Positions 22,101-28,741 of a stretch of 35,290 nt of DNA are shown piece by piece. The notes beneath the pieces are model-generated. The model did not search any database and had not been told where the DNA came from. It was given only the letters and a program-made list of their open reading frames with translations. The DNA comes from a virus. Position 1 is the stretch's first letter. Each line of letters opens with the position of its first letter. The position numbers were made by a program, and so were the translations under genes. The stretch lies in the IMG/VR virus record IMGVR_UViG_3300025110_000052, positions 1-35,290 of that record. The stretch is one strand, 5' to 3'.

Positions 22101-23685
22101 TGCTTTGGAAATTACAAAGACCTGTTAAGCGTTGAAAGACCTTAGAACGCAATCCAATTTCTGTTACATCGCAAGGGCGTTGATTCCTAACAATTCCTGT
22201 TGATGATCTTGCTAACGGGTAGAAATCAGTATTCGGTATATATCCATCATCTGTAGGATCAGGGCCGTCAATATCTGCTATGTAAAAACTACGCCCTAAT
22301 AAATCAGCATTAACTAAACCTACCTTTGTACCAAAAGTTGAAGTATCTGTTTCTATACATTCAAGCTCAATAACTTGATCGTTTCCTGTTGGTTTCCATT
22401 GCGTTAAAGATCTTGTTTTAACTTTAAAAGTTGTTTTTCCAATCTGGAATATTTCGCCTAATTGCAACGCATCATCAGCGCTAATTCTTCTTTGATCTAG
22501 TTCTGAATTAATATCATCGACCGTTACGTTATCGCCATAAACCTCATCAATAGAACCTGATTTAATTGTGAAATCAATTGTCTGACCTTTAGCAATATCG
22601 ACCTCTGAAAATCTTGTGCCGTTCTCTGGAAGTGTTGTCGTGTTAACTCTAGTAATTCCCATTCGGCTCGAATAGTTCCGGCCTATCCCTTCCATACCTA
22701 ATTCCTTTGCATCTTCAAATAGAACTGTTCCTCCTTTATCTCCTGCAATTTTTACCCTTTCTTTTACTAATGTATTTTGTGGATCATCATCTGTAGGTAT
22801 TGAAATAACGCGCCAATTAACTCTGTAAGGCGTTCCATTAACGATAGGAGAATAAACCCCAAACTCTGCATTGTTGGTAAGGCTACGGGCAGAACAAAAC
22901 GCCTCATCGGTCAAGCTATCGCGGGTAGGACAAGCAAAGACATCATTATTATTTTCAGGATCACCCGACGATTCATTCCCCCTCGTTCCATATTGCAAAT
23001 CAGAAGCTTTTATTCTTGAGTTATTATTGACGCTTTGACCTTTCCAATAAAAAGCAAAAGTATCTTCAAAAATTGCATCTAACGCACCTGAACCAATAAA
23101 AATTCCCTCAAGTTCTGGTCTTATTAGTTCACCTTTTCCAGCCTCACCAACGGCAAACATTAATTTTACGCCTTGTTGTAATCCATGCGAAAACATACGT
23201 GACCAAACAAGAGGGGGCGCTACTAACATCCCGCCTGTTGTTCCCGTGTACTTACCAAAAATAATGGGGATAGCTTGTGCGAAGGTTGCTAACTCTGCCT
23301 GACTTTCAAAACCTCTAGTCGGTAGAAATCTTGTTCCGCCTGTTATCGAGTCTAAAGTCCTCTGATCTATTGCTTGCGGTTTCTTTGGCTTTGGAGCCAA
23401 TAACATTGATATACCAGTTAAAACAAGACTGACGGCAAGGTTGATTAAAAAAACTGTTTCAGCCGCCTTAGCATTGATTTCAGGAATTAATTCATAACCG
23501 GCGGGTCTTGTCTTTGCTCTTTTAATTCCCTCTAATACTAATTTTCTATATTCATTTTCAGTACATCCAATAGTTTCTATAAGTTGTTTCTCGAACGGAA
23601 GTAATACGACTTTCTTAAGGCTTGCGCCAAACACCAATTCACCATTTTTTGATGTGGGTTGCAATACAAGATTCCTTTCTGCCAT
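19147..23685 (-). CDS. Tail tip attachment/central hub protein, lambda gpJ-like
   Basis: 1512 residues, the largest gene. A hydrophobic stretch near residues 74-92 (ETVFLINLAVSLVLTGISML) followed by LAPKPKKP, then QAIPIIFGKYTGTTGGML is the start typical of J-like tip proteins ('P-I-x-Y-G' hub segment). The rest is beta-rich with multiple hub and FN3/Ig-like stretches; the C-terminal part has YLGAEERESFKAVLRYRETK and LVGKYFLALRKHVTHTIAFK, like gp27/J hub domains. It forms the tail tip that contacts the host. Its start overlaps the NlpC-like gene by 109 bases. Confidence 0.8.
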   Translation of the reverse strand: MAERNLVLQPTSKNGELVFGASLKKVVLLPFEKQLIETIGCTENEYRKLVLEGIKRAKTRPAGYELIPEINAKAAETVFLINLAVSLVLTGISMLLAPKPKKPQAIDQRTLDSITGGTRFLPTRGFESQAELATFAQAIPIIFGKYTGTTGGMLVAPPLVWSRMFSHGLQQGVKLMFAVGEAGKGELIRPELEGIFIGSGALDAIFEDTFAFYWKGQSVNNNSRIKASDLQYGTRGNESSGDPENNNDVFACPTRDSLTDEAFCSARSLTNNAEFGVYSPIVNGTPYRVNWRVISIPTDDDPQNTLVKERVKIAGDKGGTVLFEDAKELGMEGIGRNYSSRMGITRVNTTTLPENGTRFSEVDIAKGQTIDFTIKSGSIDEVYGDNVTVDDINSELDQRRISADDALQLGEIFQIGKTTFKVKTRSLTQWKPTGNDQVIELECIETDTSTFGTKVGLVNADLLGRSFYIADIDGPDPTDDGYIPNTDFYPLARSSTGIVRNQRPCDVTEIGLRSKVFQRLTGLCNFQSIPTPDQLKTFDGDKVQLTNGTITTFLKRASVFSIYFREVDTSVWNLVNGTDSTFGSLFCVIGSNPTEQYNSIRFTHPALKAYEFKFVPRTASFITKLLPTTRVVRLSSSKDQISGTVPGGFVITLKGEKLTVADILRNDELTNKPSSNPSIIVRSYPSSVQIQSYQPEHIEETRITSLFYQGLFSSPTGSPDGMRDSFCFEAFGNADSSGTPIGGTKYLTVQETLPGSEWVKIRYHARRIELPSGWKNPETNFDVRDGSAAHGGIFNPYFVTEHKFGNISGWSFYWKEWDSSQPTNPNVGSTGAGNYYTIYQSSPELVVFEIGNYRYTVDRNGPYPDGSQQPGNGFTYWGVTRQEKVTHYAASSVNSSWTIDDYQVIDSSAGGWALGSTISVSRTITGSNPFKMVPGVSGGLTSSGISLTVTGIETGDQAKKIIQGWYYEVFGNAEQYSAGTVREVTKTISNPKDIQVKLTATVMDDSDSEWLAADYSSFVDMEKGYKNFTAEVLANSNTATNWEVGEEFFITESGGGGGWTNYDDLGAKFKVMGIGSTSSGGVYSADREFENLTQISDISFYGNLIEKSNQNEPEHSIVYVNESVSNPTVPTYKNMATAGLALKASRRFTALDQVRVWLSEGIKVKLNHPDDTGNGASNLFTDLVYYLLTDTTAGAGTILGSTDDLINTTDLANTSKFLRQNSLFFDGAIDQPVNIRQYIAENAPNFLCSFVLSDGQLSLKPALPVTPGGDISTGAVTVKQLFTSGNIIEDSFELNYLGAEERESFKAVLRYRETKKNQLPKEVVTTVKYKTSPETESVESFDLTKYVTQTNHARLVGKYFLALRKHVTHTIAFKTAAFGLDLAAGDYIKVKTEASPYSAANNGAVSTTGEITSAQTLIDGFYNVLYYSPASDDVVSGSMQVTNMTTSDATFFNTIFTIESTVISQNIYLVEQLTLDQDNTVSIVASEFPCDDNSRSKLAIDITDDSKFTFDS

Positions 23686-23975
23686 GACACCGCGAAATTA
23701 AACCCCGTTTTATCAGGGATAAGAATTATGTCTCCATCATACGCAGGCCTATCAATTCTTACCCCCCATGAATAAAGATCACGAAAGATTTTAAATTTTG
23801 ACTCTTCATACCAAGACGTATCAAAAGGGGGTGTCTCAATATCTAATCGCTTTAAAACGACATAACAAAGATTAATGCAATCAATTTCCCCATTTGTTCC
23901 ATCAGCTCCGCGTTTATAACGTAAGCCAATCAAATCACTGCAATCTGACACCGCTACTTGTTGGTAAATCTCCAA
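23577..23975 (-). CDS. NlpC/P60-like tail assembly protein, lambda gpK-like
   Basis: 132 residues with CSDLIGLRYKRGADGTNGEI then DCINLCYVV, where C33 takes the place of the catalytic Cys of NlpC/P60 peptidases, and GDIILIPD at about 81-88. The catalytic His normally found in 'H-V-G-I-Y' appears replaced: the segment reads GFNFAVSWQKGILYCNPH, so the enzyme may be inactive or use the later His. Context (between L-like and J-like genes) supports the gpK role, peptidoglycan contact at the tail tip. It overlaps the L-like gene by 41 bases and the J-like gene by 109. Confidence 0.7.
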   Translation of the reverse strand: MEIYQQVAVSDCSDLIGLRYKRGADGTNGEIDCINLCYVVLKRLDIETPPFDTSWYEESKFKIFRDLYSWGVRIDRPAYDGDIILIPDKTGFNFAVSWQKGILYCNPHQKMVNWCLAQALRKSYYFRSRNNL

Positions 23976-24390
23976 CTAACGATTTATCTAACCGTCTTTG
24001 AGGTATATCGCTCCCCACAGAATCAAGAATAGTCCCAACAGATAAAGTAACACTAATTTCGTTCCATTGACCGCCCATAATTCGACCATGATAAGTGTGC
24101 ATAGGATTAAAAGAAGTGTTATCGGTAGGGTCTAAAATCATTACTTTTATATTGCATAACCATTTATTTTTTATAGCTTCATCAGCCCAATTTCTAGTTA
24201 ATGAGTTATTAGGAAAAACAATTGAACACTCTGTACCGTCGCCATTTCTATTAACACTTACTCCAGAGAATCCAAACGGTGCAAACGTGTAATCGTTTCC
24301 AGAATATGTAATAGTTTCGTTAATAAAAAAGTTTTGAAACTTATATTGTGTCCCATTTAATAATAAAAAATTACCAACTGCTATTTCCAT
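23935..24390 (-). CDS. Minor tail protein, lambda gpL-like
   Basis: 151 residues: MEIAVGNFLLLNGTQYKFQN, NETITYSGNDYTFAPFGFSG, then SIVFPNNSLTRNWADEAIKN and MHTYHGRIMGGQWNEISVTL. The pattern 'W-x-x-x-A-x-x-x-x-W' followed by a strand pair with 'G-R-I' is like the gpL/DUF1833-type tail proteins that sit between tape measure and tip. It starts two bases from the tape measure stop. The C-terminal QRRLDKSLVGDLPTS helps place it: many L-like proteins end with 'R-R-L-x-x-x-C'. Confidence 0.65.
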   Translation of the reverse strand: MEIAVGNFLLLNGTQYKFQNFFINETITYSGNDYTFAPFGFSGVSVNRNGDGTECSIVFPNNSLTRNWADEAIKNKWLCNIKVMILDPTDNTSFNPMHTYHGRIMGGQWNEISVTLSVGTILDSVGSDIPQRRLDKSLVGDLPTSSGVRLQ

Positions 24391-24392
24391 AA

Positions 24393-26117
24393 TTAAACCC
24401 CAATTCTTTTACGTGTATTAGGACTTGTTTGAAGCCTGCGTAAAGTCATTTGTTCACCTTTTCTAGCGCCTTGTTCTGTCGCTGATCTAATACCCTGTTC
24501 AAACTGTTGGGAGGTTACATAATCAACGGCGTTAATACGTTGAACATCAAAACGAACATCTATCGCGCCAGCTCCTACAAGATTACCGCTTTCATCTTCA
24601 GAACCACCTACGCCATCAATAACACTTTGCCCCCTTGCTCCTTTGGCGTAACGCCGCATTGCCTGATCCATTTGATCGGCTCTAATGACATATTCGGAAC
24701 CCGCCTCACCTATAAGGGCGTTTGTAGGTTTATTAACAAAACCACCTGTAGCAAAAGGGCTTGCCATTGGGTTGTCAAAATCTAAAGCATTTAAACCCGA
24801 ACCTTGAACCGACCCTCTAACTGTTTGAGTGCCTCCCCCAAATCCCCCACTTAAAGAACTTGTTAATGCACTTTTAAACGCACTAAATAACGGTTGTGTA
24901 ATTCCTTGTCTTATCGTTATCCGTGCCAAATCCGCAATGATACTTTGAACTAATGATTTAAATTGAAGTTTTCCAGTTGTAACGAAATTAACAAGCGCAT
25001 CTTCTAAACCTTTAAAAGCACTAACAAGAGAATCACCAACTAAGGAACCAATATCGTTTAAACCTTTTCCAAATTCATCTAATTTTTTCATCATTGATTT
25101 TCCAAACGTAGTTTCTAATAATGATTTTGCTTTCTTTGTTTCTTGATTAATTCCCCAAATAGTCATTTTTAAAGTATCGCCTGATTTCTCTGCGTCTTTA
25201 TCATTTCCACTAGGGAACAAACTACCAATTTTATTTAATTTATCTAATGGGCCTGTACTTAATTTGTATAAAGTATCAAAAAAGAATTTAAAACCCGGCG
25301 CGTTAATAATTTTAGTTAAAGTTTTTGTCGTATCAGTTAAACCATTAACAAGCGCTAATATTCGTTCCATATTGTCAGCGATTGCCGCAATTTTTAATTC
25401 TTCAATTGCAATATTTAAATTTCTAAATTGTTGTTCTGGCCCTTTCATCGCTTCCGCTAATTTGTCAGCCCCTTCAGTTCGCAGTCGTTCCAGAGCTGGC
25501 AAAATAAATTCTGTTGTTACTTTTCCTTCTTTTGCTAAATCTTTTATTTCTCCTACCGTTACATTCATCTCTTTGGCGATTGCCTGAATAACAGCAGGCG
25601 TTTGTTCAAATACGCTCCTTAATTCATCACCTCTTAAGGCTCCAGTACCTAACGCCTGACTTAATTGCAAGAAAGCATTTGAGGCCTCAGTCGCGCTTGA
25701 ACCGCTTAATTTTGCAGCGGTGTTAAAGCCTTCATAGACAGATCTAATTGTTTCTAATGAAATACCTAATGGACGTAACCTTGCATAAACCTGTGCAAAT
25801 TCTCTATTAGCTTGCGTTTGACTTAATCCAAATTTCTTAGATGCTGCTGTTGCCGCTTCAGTAACAGAGGCTAAATTATCAAACCCCTGCGATAACAACA
25901 TCAAACGCCTTTCTGATTCGGCACGTTGAACAGTGACATTTAAAGCATCTTGAACAATCCTTAACGATGCGTAGGCTTTTGCTAATCCATCAACCGTTAG
26001 TTTTACATTCTTAACCCGACCCGCTAAACCTTGCATGGAGTTACCCATGCGTTTGATACCTTGTTGCCCTAACGTCTTAACCGCTAGGAGCATATTAAAT
26101 TTTGCGCCTTGTGCCAT
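24393..26117 (-). CDS. Tail tape measure protein
   Basis: 574 residues, mostly helical. The tape measure domain covers about residues 60-240 (MLLSQGFDNLASVTEAATAA ... GALRGDELRSVFEQTPAVIQ, then IKDLAKEGKVTTEFILPALE), followed by hydrophobic helices and a C-terminal GEAGSEYVIRADQMDQAM region with Gly-rich linkers. At the usual rise of about 0.15 nm per residue this predicts a tail of roughly 85 nm. The ATG follows the stop of the GT extension directly (TAAATG), matching the lambda G-T-H order. Confidence 0.9.
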   Translation of the reverse strand: MAQGAKFNMLLAVKTLGQQGIKRMGNSMQGLAGRVKNVKLTVDGLAKAYASLRIVQDALNVTVQRAESERRLMLLSQGFDNLASVTEAATAASKKFGLSQTQANREFAQVYARLRPLGISLETIRSVYEGFNTAAKLSGSSATEASNAFLQLSQALGTGALRGDELRSVFEQTPAVIQAIAKEMNVTVGEIKDLAKEGKVTTEFILPALERLRTEGADKLAEAMKGPEQQFRNLNIAIEELKIAAIADNMERILALVNGLTDTTKTLTKIINAPGFKFFFDTLYKLSTGPLDKLNKIGSLFPSGNDKDAEKSGDTLKMTIWGINQETKKAKSLLETTFGKSMMKKLDEFGKGLNDIGSLVGDSLVSAFKGLEDALVNFVTTGKLQFKSLVQSIIADLARITIRQGITQPLFSAFKSALTSSLSGGFGGGTQTVRGSVQGSGLNALDFDNPMASPFATGGFVNKPTNALIGEAGSEYVIRADQMDQAMRRYAKGARGQSVIDGVGGSEDESGNLVGAGAIDVRFDVQRINAVDYVTSQQFEQGIRSATEQGARKGEQMTLRRLQTSPNTRKRIGV

Positions 26118-26776
26118 TTATTTATTACCTCTGTTTAATAGTTCAATAGCAGTTGCTTCCATGATTTGAAGATCCTCGAAAGTTTCTTTGCTATACGCAT
26201 ACATATTAACTAAGGCTAACACCGATGAGTAATCAAAACCTGTAACTCCACCAACTGAAGTACGCCATTGAGTTTGACACCTAAGAAATAATTCAACCGC
26301 AGGCCAATTTTCAGGCCAAACAGCAAAGTCTTTTTCTTTCTTTTTTTCAGGTATTTTTAAACCTAATATTGCCGCGTCTTTCTCTCGTTCATCTTTTACG
26401 CCGCCTTTCCCCCAATACTCAACGGCGCTAATTAGTTTTTTCTTTTTGCCCCCGCAATACTTTCAAAAAATGATTGTGCTATGGCTGTTGCAACCATTGG
26501 TACGTCAAGTAATTTCTTTAAATTTGACTTATTAAAATCAACGGGGTTCCCTTCATCGTCGTCGATAGAATCCCAACCTATTAAGACCTCAGAAACCAAT
26601 TCAATATCAGTAATTTTATTTTTATCTATTTGATCCCCCATTTCAATGATCCTAGTTTGAGTGATTCTTTTAAATTCACCGTTAAAAGTCTGAACAGAAT
26701 GTTTTCCGTTTCCTGTTGGTGTTTTAACTTTTACAGGCCATTTATAAGACTCGTTTTGATCTAAAACAAATGCCAT
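26118..26776 (-). CDS. Tail assembly chaperone GT, made by -1 frameshift
   Basis: After the 114-residue G-like protein, a -1 slip at A AAA AAC (26441-26435) lets ribosomes pass the TAA at 26434-26432 and continue in a frame with no usable start codon. The extension of about 105 residues reads LISAVEYWGKGGVKDEREKD ... AVWPENWPAVELFLRCQTQW ... GFDYSSVLALVN ... EDLQIMEATAIELLNRGNK, which matches the DUF1799/T-like pattern (WPENW, Q-x-Q-W, GLDY, D-L-x-x-M-E). GT chaperones keep the tape measure soluble and recruit tail tube. The predicted fusion is about 219 residues. Confidence 0.88.
26432..26776 (-). CDS. Tail assembly chaperone G (unshifted product)
   Basis: 114 residues, MAFVLDQNESYKWPVKVKTP, with KHSVQTFNGEFKRITQTRII, LVSEVLIGWDSIDDDEG and a C-terminal MVATAIAQSFFESIAGAKRKN. 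The 'F-x-x-x-F-x-x-L/I ... V-L-x-G-W ... L-L-x-x-P' order is that of small G-like chaperones. The poly-A end of the gene is the frameshift site. The promoter at 26795-26824 sits just ahead of its start. Confidence 0.85.
   Translation of the reverse strand: MAFVLDQNESYKWPVKVKTPTGNGKHSVQTFNGEFKRITQTRIIEMGDQIDKNKITDIELVSEVLIGWDSIDDDEGNPVDFNKSNLKKLLDVPMVATAIAQSFFESIAGAKRKN
26435..26441 (-). promoter_or_regulatory. Programmed -1 ribosomal frameshift slippery site A AAA AAC
   Basis: In the G frame the codons are AGA AAA AAC TAA, so the heptamer A AAA AAC lies exactly in X XXY YYZ register next to the stop codon. Slipping by -1 continues into the T-like frame. Preceding AAAAAG could assist. No clear stimulatory stem is visible right downstream. 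Confidence 0.88.
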
Positions 26777-26794
26777 TAATTAATACTTAGACGT

Positions 26795-26824
26795 ATTAAC
26801 AGGGTAGACCCTCTATTAAGTCAA
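26795..26824 (-). promoter_or_regulatory. Leftward promoter with GGGTCTACCC operator, before the G/GT gene
   Basis: TTGACT (26824-26819) and GTTAAT (26800-26795) are 18 bases apart, weak but readable. The operator (plus strand GGGTAGACCC, 26802-26811) fills the spacer, and TACGTCTAAGTAT (minus strand, 26795-26783) directly follows. The -35 overlaps the end of the tail tube gene. It lets the repressor act on tail genes inside the structural block. Confidence 0.6.
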
Positions 26825-27751
26825 TGCAAGAGATATTTCGTTATTGCCTGCTGATGTTGGTGTTGCAACATAGGGTAAGGAAAGCATTTGTATGCCGTTT
26901 TCCTCTGTATAAGCAGGCGACGCGATGTCAATTTGTCCAGCGGTAAAGGTAACTTTATTACCAGCGGTTTGACCATGCTGGAACGTTAAATTGCCTGTTG
27001 CTGTACCTGTTGCAGTTGTAAAGAAGTTTTTAGCAGATAGGGCAGGCGCTTCAATTACTGCCTCACCCGCTGGCTTTCTATCTGTAACTAAGATTTCTTT
27101 TGTACCACCTACAAACTCGTTATAAATTGTTTCGTTGTTTTGGTCGTAACTAAATGATTGCAAACTTGCCGAATAAGAGAATATTTGTAGCGCTGTTGTA
27201 TTTCCATTTTTGAAAATTACAGGATCGGCTTGATTAGCATAAGTACAAGTAGGTAACGCGGTATCTGTTGGGTCGTTATAAATTCCTGTAAATGTAAAGC
27301 TTATAACTGGGATCTCTCCAACACTTGCATTTAACGAAAAGGAACCTCTAGCACCTGTAATTTTATGTCTAATGCCATCAATGCCAACGTAGAAAGTACA
27401 AGAATCAAACGAGCTACTTACTGGCGCATAGGTAACAGATGTAGAGCTAACAATTGTCTGAGACATCGCGCAAGCTTTCATAGCTGGCCCCCATGCTGGC
27501 GCAGTTCCGGCGGCTCCAGATGCAGCTAATTCGACCTCGAAAGTTAGACTGACACGCTGTTGCGCCAATAGTTGAGGATAATTACCGAGATAGCCGCGAA
27601 TAGTCTCACGCTCTACAACATCAGCCTCTAAAGGCGTAATTTCTAGGTTGCGTACTTCTATCGCATTTGCCGAACCTGTAGGCGTTGGATCGGTTGCATA
27701 ACTTGACTCAAGCTTGCAAAGAATCGTTCTTAATCTCGTTAGCTTTGGCAT
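26816..27751 (-). CDS. Major tail tube protein
   Basis: 311 residues, beta-rich: MPKLTRLRTILCKLESSYAT, then IEVRNLEITPLEADVVERET and IRGYLGNYPQLLAQQRVSLT, the classic tube-protein N-terminus with 'R-x-x-x-x-x-G' and a long beta-hairpin. Later GARGSFSLNASVGEIPVISF and TFTGIYN are the second half of the tube fold, with an Ig-like-length C-terminal extension. Position between the terminator protein (27799) and the chaperone (26776) is the expected one for the major tail protein. Confidence 0.85.
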   Translation of the reverse strand: MPKLTRLRTILCKLESSYATDPTPTGSANAIEVRNLEITPLEADVVERETIRGYLGNYPQLLAQQRVSLTFEVELAASGAAGTAPAWGPAMKACAMSQTIVSSTSVTYAPVSSSFDSCTFYVGIDGIRHKITGARGSFSLNASVGEIPVISFTFTGIYNDPTDTALPTCTYANQADPVIFKNGNTTALQIFSYSASLQSFSYDQNNETIYNEFVGGTKEILVTDRKPAGEAVIEAPALSAKNFFTTATGTATGNLTFQHGQTAGNKVTFTAGQIDIASPAYTEENGIQMLSLPYVATPTSAGNNEISLALT

Positions 27752-27772
27752 CGCTCAATCAATCTGAATCTA

Positions 27773-27784
27773 TATGCTTACATA
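27773..27784 (-). promoter_or_regulatory. Companion-motif-like element upstream of the tail tube gene
   Basis: The plus strand reads TATGCTTACATA here, one base off the TACGYTTACATA form seen at 18754 and 35205. It lies 22 bases ahead of the tail tube start, with TATTAT just before it on the minus strand as a possible -10. Confidence 0.3.
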
Positions 27785-27798
27785 ATAGTCTGATATGC

Positions 27799-28224
27799 CT
27801 ACGCAGTAACAGAATTAACGCTAGTTCTATATCTAATTAGGAAATCCATCCCTATTACTCCCGCCGCTTGATCAGCATCTACCATTTCAAAACTTACGCT
27901 CTGAGGTTGAACATCAATACAGGTACTATTTAACGTTAAGTCAGCCGTCATCTTTGAATGAACTGATTCAACAATAGGGTCAGCTACCTCGTCAGGAACA
28001 TCACCGCGAACAATAATTGAGATTCTTACCGTTAAAGACCAATCAAGTTTAGGTAAAGATAGATTCTGTTCACAAGTATCACTAACAGGTTCAATCACTA
28101 ACGCGGGTGATTCGTTACGCGCCAAAGGCACGACCCGGCTCCTGTAAATCCTCGCTCCGACGTTGGTGGTATTAGCCAAACTTGTTTTTATTTGATCTAA
28201 AATATTTTCTCTTTTTGTCGTCAT
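27799..28224 (-). CDS. Tail terminator-like protein (gpU-like)
   Basis: 141 residues: MTTKRENILDQIKTSLANTT, then VGARIYRSRVVPLARNESPA and LVIEPVSDTCEQN, followed by alternating strands (DWSLTVRISIIVRG). The 'I-x-x-x-I ... V-Y-R-S-R-x-x-P-L-x-x-x-x-x-P-A-l' opening and the C-terminal AGVIGMDFLIRYRT are as in tail-completion/terminator proteins that cap the tube. One-base overlap with the connector protein (28224) shows they are co-translated. Confidence 0.75.
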   Translation of the reverse strand: MTTKRENILDQIKTSLANTTNVGARIYRSRVVPLARNESPALVIEPVSDTCEQNLSLPKLDWSLTVRISIIVRGDVPDEVADPIVESVHSKMTADLTLNSTCIDVQPQSVSFEMVDADQAAGVIGMDFLIRYRTSVNSVTA

Positions 28225-28505
28225 TAGTTTTTAGATAAGGAAATTTGACAAGTTAAACCGTCTAAATCTCTTTCGTTTGTTCTACAGGTATAAGCAGTAC
28301 CCGCAACCGTCACGGTATCCCCTGCTTTGATTGCGGAATAAGAAGAGCTTTTGCAATGCAAAACGTAATCCGTACTAATTATTTGATCGCCTGCAATGAT
28401 TGTTGTTGGTTCATCTAATATCCCCTTTCCCGTAACACCTCCAGCAACAACAGTTACCGCAAGATCAGAAAATATTGCATCTAGTGAATCAGTTGCTATC
28501 GCCAT
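28224..28505 (-). CDS. Head-tail connector/stopper-like protein (gpFII-like)
   Basis: 93 residues starting MAIATDSLDAIFSDLAVTVV, with TGKGILDEPTTIIAGDQIIS and IKAGDTVTVAGTAYTCRTN. This 'D-x-h-F-x-D-h ... G-I-x-D ... G-D-x-h-x-h-x-G-x-x-Y-x-V' order is the small beta-barrel of head-completion proteins such as lambda gpFII. Its start is nested in the end of the 28698 gene by 17 bases. It would close the connector before tail attachment. Confidence 0.7.
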   Translation of the reverse strand: MAIATDSLDAIFSDLAVTVVAGGVTGKGILDEPTTIIAGDQIISTDYVLHCKSSSYSAIKAGDTVTVAGTAYTCRTNERDLDGLTCQISLSKN

Positions 28506-28698
28506 TTAAAGTTTTGGTTGTAATTACTTTTGGCTTTTTTGGTGTTGCTTTTGGTGTAGTTGCAGGTGCGTTAACTGCCTCTGTCGCTCTACCAAATTTA
28601 ATTAATTGTTTTGCCGCATCATCACTTACCTCGTAAGTTTGACCGTTTTCTAAATGTTGCCCATCTGCTGAACAGGTCTTAGAAATTAAAACTTTCAT
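28489..28698 (-). CDS. Small Lys/Pro-rich head protein, unknown function
   Basis: 69 residues: an N-terminal strand-helix unit (MKVLISKTCSADGQHLENGQ, YEVSDDAAKQLIKFGRATE) and a low-complexity Ala/Thr/Pro/Lys tail (APATTPKATPKKPKVITTK). The N-terminal pattern resembles the 'GxxYEVSDxxAxxLIxxGxAxx' domain seen in short phage proteins next to capsid genes. Its start codon lies immediately behind the U-run of the terminator at 28699-28727, so its leader may come from read-through. Confidence 0.6.
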   Translation of the reverse strand: MKVLISKTCSADGQHLENGQTYEVSDDAAKQLIKFGRATEAVNAPATTPKATPKKPKVITTKTLNGDSN

Positions 28699-28727
28699 AA
28701 AAAAAAGAGGGGGTGGTTGCCCACCCC
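28699..28727 (-). terminator. Rho-independent terminator after the major capsid gene
   Basis: Minus strand: GGGGTGG (28727-28721), GCAA loop, CCACCCC (28716-28710), then CTC and eight U (28706-28699). It lies 15 bases past the capsid stop. A strong hairpin here would reduce transcription of the connector and tail genes relative to capsid, setting the dose of the most abundant virion protein. Confidence 0.85.
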
Positions 28728-28741
28728 GTAACGGTTATAAA

